A stretch of DNA of 64,000 bases from CALJFL01 sp047633055 (GTDB taxonomy: Bacteria > Pseudomonadota > Gammaproteobacteria > Pseudomonadales > Halieaceae), in contig JBLIEI010000001.1 of assembly GCA_047633055.1 (NCBI GenBank), positions 62,001 to 126,000 on the forward strand, given 5' to 3'. How positions within the stretch are numbered: position 1 is the stretch's first letter; the number at the start of each line of letters is the position of its first letter. Below, piece by piece: positions 24,716-34,374 of the stretch. A model generated the notes under the pieces. It searched no databases. It was not told the origin of the DNA and saw nothing but the letters and a program-made list of their open reading frames with translations. The translations under genes were made by a program, and so were the position numbers.

Positions 24716-24979
24716 CTATTCTTTGGTCGCGGTCATGGCTTGTTTTACTTTGTCCATGTCTACTGCATCAACTGCCTTGTCTTTATCGACAGAGTCGTAA
24801 GCTTTTTTGTAGTCAATATCACCGCTGCTCACAGCCTCTGTAAGCTTGCCGGCATCAACAGCTTCAGTGACTTTGTCTGTATCGACGGCTTCCATGAGCT
24901 TGCCAACGTCTTGTGCTTGGGTGCCGAAGCTCAATAGGGACAAGGTACAGGTGGTCAGCAAAATTGGAATTAATTTCAT
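24716..24979 (-). CDS. Secreted repetitive protein with Lys/Asp-rich AVD repeats
   Basis: An 87-residue secreted protein. A signal peptide (cleavage probably after FGTQA, about residue 22) is followed by short degenerate repeats around KxxEAVD: KLMEAVD, KVTEAVD, KLTEAVS, KAVDAVD, KVKQAM. The mature chain is highly charged and likely helical or disordered. It is not recognised as a named family, and nothing ties it functionally to the exosortase genes upstream. Confidence 0.65.
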   Translation of the reverse strand: MKLIPILLTTCTLSLLSFGTQAQDVGKLMEAVDTDKVTEAVDAGKLTEAVSSGDIDYKKAYDSVDKDKAVDAVDMDKVKQAMTATKE

Positions 24980-25123
24980 TGAAGCTTACTCGTTATTTGT
25001 GAAGTTGATGCCAGAGAATATACCCATCCTCGAGTTGCGACCAGTCCCTGTGCTCAAATCGGGTCAACGGTTTTTGCCTGCAGTTCAAGCGTCCACGCCT
25101 TTGAGCAATAACCGAGAGATTTC

Positions 25124-25753
25124 TCAGGTTTCTGGAGACTTCGGGACGTCGGTGTCAGCTGGGGTTTTTGTTTCCAGTAGATTGGGAAACAGGCCAAGAT
25201 CTCGAGCCTCGTAAGCCCAGATCAGCAACGGGGCGATGGGTGGCACCATTAAGGAGTTAAATTGAAAAGCGAGTGCAATTACATCTGGCGAGGGTACGGT
25301 GCCTAGCGCGAAAAAGGTGGATCCCAAACCCAGCATAAGTGTCTTTATCGCTACAGATACCAAGCCGACGATCACCAGTAACCAGAGGATGAGTAGACCT
25401 CGCGCAAAGCGCTCTACAGGGGATTCCATAGGCGTGGCAAAATGCAAAGCCGCGTAGAAGGGAATGGAGTAGGTGAGACCCCGGGTGTCTACCTGGAAAG
25501 CCAGTTGATTGCCCGCTTCGGCAGCAGGCAGGAATTGGCCGTCCAACTCGCCCAGTGCTGAGGCGATCACCATAGTCGTGTTGTCGAGCGTGACGCTGCT
25601 GACCAACTCAGGTATCCACCACTGTAAAATTAAGCCCGCTAGCCACACCACGGGCGCCGCGATAACCGAGCCCAGTACTTGCCACGCAACAAAGGCAACA
25701 GGCAGCAGCAAAAGTACCAGCCCGAAAAACCGCCTTACGCTCTGTTTGTTCAA
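25124..25753 (-). CDS. Exosortase H-associated membrane protein
   Basis: A 209-residue membrane protein whose TTG start overlaps the xrtH stop by 4 bases. It has one N-terminal helix (about 10-35), a periplasmic region, and two or three C-terminal helices (LLILWLLVIVGLVSVAIK, VIALAFQFNSLMVPPIAPLLIWAY). Position directly after exosortase H and topology fit the partner protein that commonly accompanies XrtH. The frame is open for 75 codons upstream inside xrtH, but those residues do not look like a signal or helix. Its exact role is unknown. Confidence 0.75.
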   Translation of the reverse strand: MNKQSVRRFFGLVLLLLPVAFVAWQVLGSVIAAPVVWLAGLILQWWIPELVSSVTLDNTTMVIASALGELDGQFLPAAEAGNQLAFQVDTRGLTYSIPFYAALHFATPMESPVERFARGLLILWLLVIVGLVSVAIKTLMLGLGSTFFALGTVPSPDVIALAFQFNSLMVPPIAPLLIWAYEARDLGLFPNLLETKTPADTDVPKSPET

Positions 25754-26253
25754 GCGAGCTGCGTCGCCATCGTTTGCTGCCTGTTTAGGTAGCGCAGGTA
25801 CAGTATAAACACGATCAGCACGTCTAGCATGATCAATACGGGCCATATATACAGGTGGGTCCAGGTGAAAATAGCCAGATCCCATTGGCCGAGATAGAAA
25901 AGGCTGATAATGCGGACTATGTTGATGGACTGTACCGCTATAAAACCGAGTGCTATGGCACAAATTTTCTGTTTCCAATTAGCAGGGAAAGCCAGTACAC
26001 CCGCGACGAGGACAATGGTCGCTTCCACCCCATTGCAACCGGCCTCAATGGACACCGCGAATTGCGCCGTACGGTGTTCGATGATTCTCCCGTAAGCCAC
26101 CACTGCATCATCGAAAGGTATAATAATTCCGGCACTTATGGTCGCCAAAAGGGAGGTAAAGGGCTGAATTGCAGCTGCCTGCACTGAGACCTGCATCTCC
26201 AGAGTAAAAAGTCCCACAAGGACTAAGGTGAAAACTGTAATAAAGCGCGCCAT
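25750..26253 (-). CDS. xrtH: Exosortase H
   Basis: A 167-residue exosortase of the XrtH type, a membrane cysteine transpeptidase that processes proteins with IPTL-CTERM tails. The proposed triad is visible: Cys73 in AGCNGVEA, Arg114 in NIVRIISLFY and His133 in FTWTHLYIWP. About five helices are predicted. It is compact compared with XrtA. A candidate substrate with the matching tail lies 6 kb away at 32,311-33,948. The partner membrane gene follows with a 4-base overlap. Confidence 0.9.
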   Translation of the reverse strand: MARFITVFTLVLVGLFTLEMQVSVQAAAIQPFTSLLATISAGIIIPFDDAVVAYGRIIEHRTAQFAVSIEAGCNGVEATIVLVAGVLAFPANWKQKICAIALGFIAVQSINIVRIISLFYLGQWDLAIFTWTHLYIWPVLIMLDVLIVFILYLRYLNRQQTMATQLA

Positions 26254-26423
26254 GAAATTCCTCTATCGTCCTGCGTAGAATAGCAGAAGCCACGGATGTG
26301 TTTAAAGGACTTTTTATCCTCACGAATAGGCTGAGGCGGTTGCCTGGAAACGGCGGTAGAATGAATTAAAGGTAAGTAAGCTATGATAGCCGCGTCTTAC
26401 ATTCATTACACACGAAGGGGGTA

Positions 26424-26588
26424 ATGACATTGACAATTAAGTTGATCGCGCTGATGGTGGCGCTCGCCATGTTTCTGTTCAGTAGTTATATGTATATCAA
26501 AACCGGAGATTGGGTGGCCGCTGTCTTTGTAGTGGGTAGCATTGGATACGCGCTTTTGTTTTTCCTCTCGAGCAAGAATCACAATTAA
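26424..26588 (+). CDS. 54-residue two-helix membrane protein
   Basis: A small gene of 54 codons, ATG preceded by GAAGGGGG. The product has two hydrophobic helices (about 5-24 and 32-50) separated by YIKTGDW, and a short charged tail (SSKNHN). It ends 13 bases before the lipoprotein gene at 26602, in the same direction, so the two are probably co-transcribed. No family is recognised. Confidence 0.6.
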   Translation: MTLTIKLIALMVALAMFLFSSYMYIKTGDWVAAVFVVGSIGYALLFFLSSKNHN

Positions 26589-26601
26589 AAGGATCGCGAG
26601 C

Positions 26602-27081
26602 ATGCTTAAAGTGGCAAGGTTTGGGTCGCAGCAGGTCGCCAGAATGTTACTGGGTTTGGTCATGTTGGCCTGCATTGCCTGCGCTACGGTCATGCCGAAC
26701 ATGGACGCTCCAAAAGTCAGCTTTGAAAATATTCGCACTCTTCCAGCAGAGGGCGTCGGTCCGCGCTTTGAAATTACCCTGCGCATTACTAATCCCAATG
26801 AACAGTCTCTGAATATTGCGGGTATCAGCTACACCATGGATTTTTTGGATAAAGAGATACTATCCGGCGTAACCAACGAGGTGCCATTAATTGAAGGGTA
26901 TACAGACGGGGTAATAATGTTGGAGGCCGGTATCAACTTATTCGATATTTTACGCTTGCTTTCTAGCCTGGGTCTCAATCAGTCGGAAGAGCTTGAATAC
27001 CGCTTCCGAGCCAAAATAGATTTCAGGGGGCTGGTGCCAACCCAGCGAATTGATGAGTCGGGCAGAATTGCGCTAAATTAG
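26602..27081 (+). CDS. LEA14-like (LEA type 2/WHy) protein, probable lipoprotein
   Basis: A 159-residue exported protein. The hydrophobic N-terminus contains cysteines (LACIACATV) and may be a lipoprotein signal. The mature part has the LEA type 2 (WHy) pattern: FEITLRITNPNEQSLNIAGISYTMDF followed by a second beta-sandwich strand set (quoted in parts: ITNPNEQSLNIAG, EYRFRAKIDFRG). Such domains bind or stabilise surface components in an unknown way. ATG 26602 is preferred, with AAAAGGATCG upstream; an open frame extends earlier through the preceding small gene. Confidence 0.75.
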   Translation: MLKVARFGSQQVARMLLGLVMLACIACATVMPNMDAPKVSFENIRTLPAEGVGPRFEITLRITNPNEQSLNIAGISYTMDFLDKEILSGVTNEVPLIEGYTDGVIMLEAGINLFDILRLLSSLGLNQSEELEYRFRAKIDFRGLVPTQRIDESGRIALN

Positions 27082-28434
27082 CTAGCCGAAGACAGTCTGG
27101 ACGAAAATACCCAAAATAATGACAGGGCAGACAAACTTGATATAGGTCGGCCAAATCTTCCAGAATAGGGTGTTTTCCACCTCCGGGTTGCCTTTGCGCA
27201 CTTCCTTCAAAACTGAATCACGATGCCACACCCAACCCGCATAGATACAAAACATAAAGCCTAATAATGGCTGGCTATAACGTGTGGTGACCTCAACAAC
27301 CAAGCTAAAGAGTTGCTCAAAATTAAGCAGAATGATGGTGCTGAGAATGGCGATGCCGCTACCGATCGCTACTACTGATTTTTTTCGACTCACGCCGTGT
27401 TCTTCAATGGTGTAGGCTACTGGAACCTCCAGCATTGATATAGACGAGGTGAGGGCGGCAATACTCATTAGGAAGAAAAAGATGAATGAGACAACGTTGC
27501 CGGCAATGCCCATGGTAAGAAACAGTTCGGGGAGCACGGTGAAGATCAGTGTATCTTCTGAAATCAGTTCGCCCGCTACGGTAAATATTTCAACGCCATT
27601 GTGCTGTGCCACGTACATGGCGGGGATCACTAGAAAGCCGGCGAGTACGGCAATCGAAATATCGACCAGTGTCACCAGGCCGCCAACGACGGGAAGGTTT
27701 TCGGAGTCATTGATATAAGACCCGTATACCAGCATCGTGCCCACCCCTAGCGAAAGGGAGAAAAAGGCGGCTCCTAGCGCGCTGATGATCAGAGACGGTG
27801 ACATTGCGCGTTCAAAGTCTGGCAGTAAATAGACCTTAAGCCCCTCGCTGGCCCCGTCAAGGCTCAGTACATACAAAACCAGGAGTATTAGACATATCAG
27901 CAGCATCGGCATAAGGCGGGCGGACCAGCGCTCTATGCCCTGCTGTACGCCACCGGATATAATGCCTACAGTCAAGGCAATGAATATCAGCATGAAGGAC
28001 AGGTTGCGTGGCATACCAAAGTTGGTGAGCCATTCTCCGATGCTGTTCAAACCGACAAGGCCGCTTAGTGAGCCAAGGCTGTGGGCCATCATCCAACCCG
28101 CTACTATGGCGTAGAAACTCAAAATGAGACTCGCCACAACAAAACCGATAATACCAGTGGTGGCGCCAATTCGACGAGTAGTTGGACCGGAAGAAATCAA
28201 CTTGAGGGCGTTGACTGCGTTCGAGTGAGCGTGTCGTCCGATAATAAGCTCTGCCATAAGTGCGGGATAGGCGAGGGTGAAAGCGAGCACCAGGTACACC
28301 AAGAGAAATGCCGCTCCGCCGTTACTAGCGGCTTGGGTAGGGAAGCCCCATATATTGCCGAGTCCGACGGCGCTACCCGCGGCTGCCATAATAAATCCGA
28401 ATCGAGAACTGAACTCGCCGCGCGCTGCTGCCAT
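27082..28434 (-). CDS. Sodium-dependent transporter, NSS (SNF) family
   Basis: A 450-residue neurotransmitter:sodium symporter with about 11-12 helices. Helix 1 carries AAGSAVGLGNIWGFPTQAA, the Na+/substrate site region, where the Arg of the common GNIWRFP motif is replaced by Gly; a marine gammaproteobacterial subgroup has this form as I recall. Substrates in the family are amino acids or similar; none can be assigned. It faces the LEA-like gene tail to tail with no spacer. Confidence 0.92.
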   Translation of the reverse strand: MAAARGEFSSRFGFIMAAAGSAVGLGNIWGFPTQAASNGGAAFLLVYLVLAFTLAYPALMAELIIGRHAHSNAVNALKLISSGPTTRRIGATTGIIGFVVASLILSFYAIVAGWMMAHSLGSLSGLVGLNSIGEWLTNFGMPRNLSFMLIFIALTVGIISGGVQQGIERWSARLMPMLLICLILLVLYVLSLDGASEGLKVYLLPDFERAMSPSLIISALGAAFFSLSLGVGTMLVYGSYINDSENLPVVGGLVTLVDISIAVLAGFLVIPAMYVAQHNGVEIFTVAGELISEDTLIFTVLPELFLTMGIAGNVVSFIFFFLMSIAALTSSISMLEVPVAYTIEEHGVSRKKSVVAIGSGIAILSTIILLNFEQLFSLVVEVTTRYSQPLLGFMFCIYAGWVWHRDSVLKEVRKGNPEVENTLFWKIWPTYIKFVCPVIILGIFVQTVFG

Positions 28435-28498
28435 AGTAACATTCGCTATTTTTTAATTATTGATAAGCAAACCAAAGTGTAGCATGAACTTGAGTGAC

Positions 28499-31400
28499 TT
28501 AACGGCCCGGGTTTGGTGCGCAGGGCCGACTTTTCTGTGAATGATTTTTACCAATGCCAAACATTTTCATGGTTAGTCCGGGGATCAGTGCGAGCGCTTC
28601 TGCGTAGGCGTCAGCTGTCGCTGTGATCGGTGACGCAACTACTCGCGGATCGTTCATATCGCCCTTGATCGTGACGGTGGAGGGGATCTGGAAACGACGG
28701 GATTTTGAACGGGGGTCCAGTTTTACATTCATTGTTTGCTCAACCAGGTTGAGTTTGACTGTGCCGGTGGCAATCATGTTTCGGGTTTCAATAAACAGGC
28801 TGTCACCGGTTGCAATGCCGTGATCGATTTGCAGCTGCAGCATGCTGCAATCAATGGTCGTGGTTTTCTCCAGGGCGGCACCGGAGTAGATCCATTGCAG
28901 CATGCTGGTAGCAAGTAAGTCATACGCGGCGCCCTCTATCACCGTCTCTTCGAGCGCGAGCGCGAGGTTGCCATCGAGGGAGCCCAGCCATTCACTGAGA
29001 TTGGTGCCGCGTGCCGTGATGCCGCCTCTGAAAGTGGCGCTGCCGTCAATATTGGTGTTTGCACCAAGGTCCTTGGACAGACTGTTCAGCGGGATGTTAA
29101 GACCCTGCCCTGCCAGACTTATCGCAATCGGTTGTGGATTCAAATCGATTATTCCACGTACCTCAGCCGAACCAGTTGCATAGCTAAGGTTAAATTTCCG
29201 CAGCGTGTATCGGCCATCCTCCCCCGTGGTGTGAATATCGATGCTATCGATGTCGAAGTGTTCACCCTTTAGCGACCCTACTTTCAGAAAAATATCGGTT
29301 GGATATCTGGGGCTGCGAAGCAATAGTCTGTCCAAACTGGATTTTGTGAGCGGGTCCATACGCTCAACCGGATTGTATTTTTCTTCCGCTTGTGACTGCA
29401 GACCCAGATCATCCATCACTAACCTGGGGGCGGTGATGTCCACATCCAGAGACGTAATGTTATCCTGTGCATGGGTCGCCGTAACTTCTGCCGACAGCTC
29501 ACTACCACCCACCTTTACAGCTGCGCTGACACCCACCTGACCCAGGCTGCTGCTAATGCTGACTTTACCCACCACCGGATTGAGCTTCAGCCCCGTCAGC
29601 GCCTCCAGAAGCGCCTGATCCTCTATGTCAAAGGTGCTGTTCAAGTCGGCGGTGATAAAGCCGGTCACATCGTGTATCTCGCCTGATGCCGTCATGTTGA
29701 GCTTAGTACTACCGGAGCTCTTGAGCTCTAACTTGGAGATGTCCCATTCCTGCTCCCGGTTCGCGAGGTCAAAAGAGCCCTCTAAATACCCCAGCGGCTC
29801 TCCATAAGAAAAATCGCTCAGCAGGGCGCCTAAAAGGGTTTCGTTTTTCGCCCCAGAAAAGCGGACGTTGAGCCCAGCAGTCATGGCGTTAGGTAGGTTG
29901 GCGACCGTGCCGGTGCCCACGATGATCAGGCTTTCACCGACAACCTTAGCGTCTATGTTTTTCAGTGCGAATGACTCGCCTTGCTGGAGTAAGTTGGCCG
30001 ATACGTTCAATTGACCCAGCGCGAGAATGTTTCCGTCCAGATACTGGGAGAGGGCGCTGGTGTCGGTCAGTTCTGCCACAATACGGGCCTTGAGATTAGT
30101 TACCTCAAGCGTGCTTTCAGCGCCGGTTGAGAGCTCCAGCTGAAGGTCTGTGAAACTGGCTGACAGGTCGCTGCCTTCTACGTGCAATTTAGCTTCGTCT
30201 ATTTGTAAGTTATCGCCTTGGCCCCGTATCGATCCCTGCCCAACAAGTTTTTGGTCTGGTGGCAGGGGTAGATCAAACCACTCGGACAACACGGCCGAGT
30301 CGTCGGTATTGAACTCGAACTCAAGAGCAATGCCCTCTAATGCGTGAGGACCAAATTCAGACCCGAAGTCGATCCTGTCTATCTTGCCCTGTGCCTTAAG
30401 CTGCAAGGTCTCGGGTTTTCCAAATTCTGCTGTGAGTCCCTTAATAGAAATTGCATCGCCAGTGGTCGTGATATCCCATCTTGCCTGCCAAAGCCCGGGT
30501 TCGAAGGGAACTTCGCCCACCCAGGGCGCTAGCGCAGCCAGCTGGGGCCCGCTAATCAGGATCGCAATGGCATTGTCCGCCTCTGGGGTGCCCTGACTTA
30601 GCTCTTCGAATGAGAGCTTGCCGGATGCGCTGAGATCAAGGCCGGCGGCGCTTGTCGATTTGAGCGTGAACTGGTCAACTCGCGGCCGTGCGATGGTGCC
30701 GCTGACGATGGCAGTCGCTTTTATTTTACCGAGCACCGACAGGTCTATTGCGGTCCTGGAGAGCAAGTTTCCTGAGGCTTCCAGTTCGCCGCTCGCCTTA
30801 AGATGAATCTGAGTTTCCTGGTCTTGTTGATGGGTGAGTTCTCCCGACGCCTGAAAACGATAGGCGGGTGAGTTATCCAGAATCATTTCTTCTGCTTTCA
30901 AAATAAATGTCTGAAGATTCCCTGACAATCGGCCCCGGACGCGCAGCGAGCCATTGGCAAGGTTGGCAGAATCGTCAAACCCGTCGAGAAAATCTTCGAT
31001 ACGTCTATAGTCAGCATCGAGTTCGAGGTCATAGCTTAGCCCGGTTTCGTCGCCTCTCAGTTCCCCCGCCACTCTTACTGTGCTATCGCTTTCCGGGGCG
31101 TGTGCATCGATGTTTAGTTCGACTCCGGTGTTGCGACCTTCCTCGCTGATAGCCAATAGCTGGAACGCAAGTTCCAGTGGTTCTCCCTCATAATCGGCAT
31201 CTGCGGTAAGTGTAAAAGAGCCTTTCTTATCGCGCTTCCCGACCACTGTCTTTAATGGCAATACCCACACTTCTTGACCGTTGGAGATAACGTGCACGGA
31301 GTTCACCAACAATGCCTGGGGTAGCCAGCGGGCATAGCTCAGCCAAGTGGTAGGAGTAGGGTCTTTCACATCGTCATTATCAGCGATATATACGGTAACT

Positions 31401-31732
31401 GCCCTCGCACGGAGACGCGTCTGTTTCAAATTTGCATGGATCAAGTCTTGCAAACTGGCGGAGCCGGTGAAATCGAGGATTGATACCAGAGGCAAACCAT
31501 CACTTTCATCCTGATAGAGATGGATTTCCTCGGCACTGGCTGTGCGCCTGAACAAATCAATGCGCGGATGGCGCAGCTCCAGATCCAGGCTGGTGAAGCT
31601 GTCTATGCCCCATTCCAGCGCCGCCAGCACAAAACGCTCCGATTTCAGTGCCAGTGCTGATGTTAAGAGCAGAAGAAGGACGAATAGAATGGAAAATATA
31701 AAAATTCGCATAGAGATGAGAGCTGGATTCAA
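28499..31732 (-). CDS. AsmA-like (DUF3971/AsmA_2-type) inner-membrane-anchored giant protein
   Basis: A 1077-residue protein with one N-terminal helix (ISMRIFIFSILFVLLLLLTS) and a long beta-rich periplasmic chain with repeated T/S-G-x-D strands. The C-terminal part (EETVIEGAAYDLLATSMLQW, TTTIDCSMLQLQIDHGIATG, FQIPSTVTIKGDMNDPRV) is the AsmA C-terminal signature. AsmA-type proteins are thought to bridge the periplasm for phospholipid transport to the outer membrane. The start could also be Met8 (31711); neither has a clear ribosome site. Confidence 0.85.
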   Translation of the reverse strand: MNPALISMRIFIFSILFVLLLLLTSALALKSERFVLAALEWGIDSFTSLDLELRHPRIDLFRRTASAEEIHLYQDESDGLPLVSILDFTGSASLQDLIHANLKQTRLRARAVTVYIADNDDVKDPTPTTWLSYARWLPQALLVNSVHVISNGQEVWVLPLKTVVGKRDKKGSFTLTADADYEGEPLELAFQLLAISEEGRNTGVELNIDAHAPESDSTVRVAGELRGDETGLSYDLELDADYRRIEDFLDGFDDSANLANGSLRVRGRLSGNLQTFILKAEEMILDNSPAYRFQASGELTHQQDQETQIHLKASGELEASGNLLSRTAIDLSVLGKIKATAIVSGTIARPRVDQFTLKSTSAAGLDLSASGKLSFEELSQGTPEADNAIAILISGPQLAALAPWVGEVPFEPGLWQARWDITTTGDAISIKGLTAEFGKPETLQLKAQGKIDRIDFGSEFGPHALEGIALEFEFNTDDSAVLSEWFDLPLPPDQKLVGQGSIRGQGDNLQIDEAKLHVEGSDLSASFTDLQLELSTGAESTLEVTNLKARIVAELTDTSALSQYLDGNILALGQLNVSANLLQQGESFALKNIDAKVVGESLIIVGTGTVANLPNAMTAGLNVRFSGAKNETLLGALLSDFSYGEPLGYLEGSFDLANREQEWDISKLELKSSGSTKLNMTASGEIHDVTGFITADLNSTFDIEDQALLEALTGLKLNPVVGKVSISSSLGQVGVSAAVKVGGSELSAEVTATHAQDNITSLDVDITAPRLVMDDLGLQSQAEEKYNPVERMDPLTKSSLDRLLLRSPRYPTDIFLKVGSLKGEHFDIDSIDIHTTGEDGRYTLRKFNLSYATGSAEVRGIIDLNPQPIAISLAGQGLNIPLNSLSKDLGANTNIDGSATFRGGITARGTNLSEWLGSLDGNLALALEETVIEGAAYDLLATSMLQWIYSGAALEKTTTIDCSMLQLQIDHGIATGDSLFIETRNMIATGTVKLNLVEQTMNVKLDPRSKSRRFQIPSTVTIKGDMNDPRVVASPITATADAYAEALALIPGLTMKMFGIGKNHSQKSRPCAPNPGR

Positions 31733-31789
31733 GCTATTTAGGTGAGTGTAGCATGGGTATTACGCCGGCAGGCATGCAGAGCTCTAGAG

Positions 31790-31820
31790 TTGCCAACCGG
31801 GCTTTAATTTATGCTATGAT
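31790..31820 (+). promoter_or_regulatory. Possible promoter of tRNA-Leu
   Basis: TTGCCA at 31790 and TATGAT at 31815-31820, 40 bases upstream of the tRNA. The 19-base spacer is on the long side, so the call is tentative. Confidence 0.4.
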
Positions 31821-31860
31821 TCCGCCGTCCTCGTGGGGGCAAATAGCAACACTTCCCAAC

Positions 31861-31948
31861 GCCCGGGTGGTGAAATTGGTAGACACAGGAGACTTAAAAT
31901 CTCCCGACCTTAGCGGTCGTGCCGGTTCAATTCCGGCCTCGGGCACCA
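31861..31948 (+). tRNA. tRNA-Leu (TAA)
   Basis: An 88-base class II tRNA with encoded CCA. The acceptor GCCCGGG pairs with CTCGGGC (one G-T wobble), the anticodon stem GGAGA/TCTCC encloses loop CTTAAAA with anticodon TAA, there is a long variable arm (CGACCTTAGCGGTCG), and the T arm contains GGTTCAATTCC. It reads UUA and UUG codons. Confidence 0.95.
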
Positions 31949-32310
31949 TGTATAGTAGAATATCTCGCATTTTTTTAAAGATGTCAGCTAGTTAATATCC
32001 CCATAATAGACGATATTCATTCGTCAGTATTTCACCAGGTTCGATCATGGGGCGAGTTGCGATGACTAGCGACAATATCGCAACAATCGGTCCACTTCTA
32101 TTCCCTGAAGTATATCCAGAGTAGGCAGCAACCCCTCGCTTGAGTCTAGCCTAATGTCCCGAATGAGATCACAGCCATGAGGGATCATTGGCATGTAAGA
32201 CCGGCCGGCGCAGCACAGTTTTTGAACCAGAGGCCAGACCGGTCATTTGTCAGGTCCAATCAACCGGAACGACAGTGGGCTAAAAATATATTCAAACGCT
32301 CTAAAGGTGG
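31949..32310. other. Gap after tRNA-Leu, nothing recognised
   Basis: About 360 bases between the tRNA and the convergent IPTL-CTERM gene. No integrase, direct repeat of the tRNA 3' end, or convincing frame was seen. Confidence 0.45.
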
Positions 32311-33948
32311 TTATCTTTCGAATTCAGGTCGCGATCGCATCGCCAGTGTACTTATGCTGTAGAAGCCCAAACACCCTCCCATTAACAATAGAGCCCAAAG
32401 TGGCATCGTAGGAACTGGTGTTGGCGATTCTGCAAGTGCGTCAGGTACGTCAGCAGACGTGGGAAGAGAATAGATTGCAACGATTACCGGGTCTGAGATG
32501 GCACCCGGCGTTGGGTCTGTATCGTAGGGACCGTTGTCTTGTAGCGAATAGGTCAATCGACTGCCCGATATGGTAAAGGGTGAGATCTCCGTGAGTAGTC
32601 CTGCATCGCTAACCTTGAATGCCGTTGCACCTGCAGGTATAGGCTGCCTGAAATCAATAGTCATCTGAACCGTCTCTCCCGGCAGACATTGACTGAGTGA
32701 GAAGCTCGTTTGAACGTTGAGGCCGGCCTGCTCGCTTAGCAATGGCGTGCGCGGTTCGATAGACAGGGTATCGAGCTTACAGGATGAGCTTTCGATGCCT
32801 GGGGTGGATGTAACTGTGACGGTGTCACCCGTTGTGCCAGTTGAGGAAATGCTGGTAACACTCGAGACGACGGCAGCACAAACCTCATCTCGAAATGCGT
32901 CAAAGCGCGCTACGATACCCGGCGCATTCAGCTCATCCGCTTCGTTAAACGGGTTGGCATAGTCGGCGGTACAAAAAGTCTGTCCTAGAGTTTCCTGCAC
33001 TTCGCCGGAGTCACAGGGTGGCAGATCCGAGACGGCAGTCATTTCGTTCAACTCTGCCTCGAACCTTGCAAGCCCCGACGCATCGAGAGCCTCACTGGCC
33101 TCCTCCCATATCTGAAGCTTGGCCTGGTAAACCTCCTGCAAATCCGGGTCAGCAATGCGGGTTGGTATACCGTCTGGAACTAAATTGAGCTGAATGTTAT
33201 AGATCAAAAGGGCAGCATCACGTGCGTCTTTTAAGAAATCAGTAATCCCAACAATATAAAGTTCATTGATTATCTCGCCAACCTCGTCATTCGCCTCCGC
33301 TAAAGCAAAGCGTGGTGGTGTCGGTGGTGTGTTACCCAGAGCCCTTGAAATCGCCCGTTTCAGTTCTACCAGTTCTCCGGTACCAGTCCCTATAGGGTCA
33401 TTGATGGTGTCCTCTATAAGGCTTCGCTTGGCCAACGGATTGAGTTCTATAAAGCGCTGGTAGACCCTCTCGGTCAGGCCTGCAGCGTTTTCTGCCAGCG
33501 AAAAGGCGAAGGCCCCGGCCAAGGTGCTTCTGGGATCAGGCGCGTCCTGCACAAATTCAATCGTTAGTTCATACGCGTCTCTCGCCAAATTACGTTCTTG
33601 TTCGGCGCCGGCCAAATCGACAATTCTGGCTTCCTCATCGGCCACCGTAACTGCCAGAGCATCCGTAGTGGGATGCACATAAGGACGGCCCGCTTCGAGA
33701 GCGTCATCTTTATAGCATCTCAAGTAAGGCACGGAAGGGTCATCAGTTATTAGGGAGAACCTCCCGGTCCCGTCTGGGGTGATGCCGATACTTTCGACTC
33801 CGGCAAACGCTGCATTGGCAGCCCCACCTGAAATAACCAAAAGAGAGACAAGCCCGAATAACGACCTTTTACCGTTGAAATATCTGGAAAAGCTATGACG
33901 AACTGAATCTGGACCGAATGTTGTAATGGGTAAGTGTGCTATCGCCAT
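32311..33948 (-). CDS. Secreted protein with IPTL-CTERM-like sorting tail
   Basis: A 545-residue exported protein. It has a signal peptide (LFGLVSLLVISGGAANAAFA), a long Glu/Asp/Ala-rich helical body without recognised domain, a Thr/Ser-rich stretch (SSVTSISSTGTTGDTVTVT), a beta-sandwich-like C-terminal domain, and a tail TPVPTMPLWALLLMG, a helix and Arg-containing end. The tail follows the IPTLxxWG-CTERM plan (Pro-Thr, Trp, helix, Arg), so it is a likely exosortase H substrate. Met at 33948, preceded by AAAGGA, is chosen over an upstream start at 34092. Confidence 0.75.
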   Translation of the reverse strand: MAIAHLPITTFGPDSVRHSFSRYFNGKRSLFGLVSLLVISGGAANAAFAGVESIGITPDGTGRFSLITDDPSVPYLRCYKDDALEAGRPYVHPTTDALAVTVADEEARIVDLAGAEQERNLARDAYELTIEFVQDAPDPRSTLAGAFAFSLAENAAGLTERVYQRFIELNPLAKRSLIEDTINDPIGTGTGELVELKRAISRALGNTPPTPPRFALAEANDEVGEIINELYIVGITDFLKDARDAALLIYNIQLNLVPDGIPTRIADPDLQEVYQAKLQIWEEASEALDASGLARFEAELNEMTAVSDLPPCDSGEVQETLGQTFCTADYANPFNEADELNAPGIVARFDAFRDEVCAAVVSSVTSISSTGTTGDTVTVTSTPGIESSSCKLDTLSIEPRTPLLSEQAGLNVQTSFSLSQCLPGETVQMTIDFRQPIPAGATAFKVSDAGLLTEISPFTISGSRLTYSLQDNGPYDTDPTPGAISDPVIVAIYSLPTSADVPDALAESPTPVPTMPLWALLLMGGCLGFYSISTLAMRSRPEFER

Positions 33949-34374
33949 TCGAAAGTTCCTTTCTCGTTGAATTGTTAGAAGGCTTAAATCCAACCGCCAT
34001 ACCGAATACGCAAGAAGATGCCTGTTGCCCTTGAGCCAATAATCTATAAACTGGACAAAGCGCTTTATACAGCGGCTTCTGATAATATGCAAGAAACCGC
34101 ATATCTCTCTGATTATTAAAGGGGTCAGAGCCCATTAAACTCTGCCAGATCAGATCCTGGATGTGCAACTGGGCCTGTTGATTGATAATGGTCTACTCTG
34201 CCTCTGACGCGGGTAGCGCTGAAGTCCGCTTCCACCTCACAGCGGCCGTAAGAAGTTGTCGATTTTAACTATTCAGGGGACCGCTTTGTGCCAGGAAGGG
34301 TCGTTCGATTCGTCCTGTATTTAGCTCGAATCGGGAATAGATGACAGACCGCTACCACCTCATAAGCGTCATTG
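33949..34374. other. Gap between IPTL-CTERM gene and next gene
   Basis: Roughly 425 bases with no supported gene. It contains GGGGTCAGAGCCCATTAAAC (34121-34140), part of which (13 bases, 34129-34141) recurs at 63,731 in another gap. Otherwise nothing recognisable. Confidence 0.45.

Noticed and set aside
28623..31149. Many open frames on the + strand opposite the AsmA-like gene
   Set aside because: They are antisense shadows of a long GC-biased coding region; none resembles a known protein or has a ribosome site.
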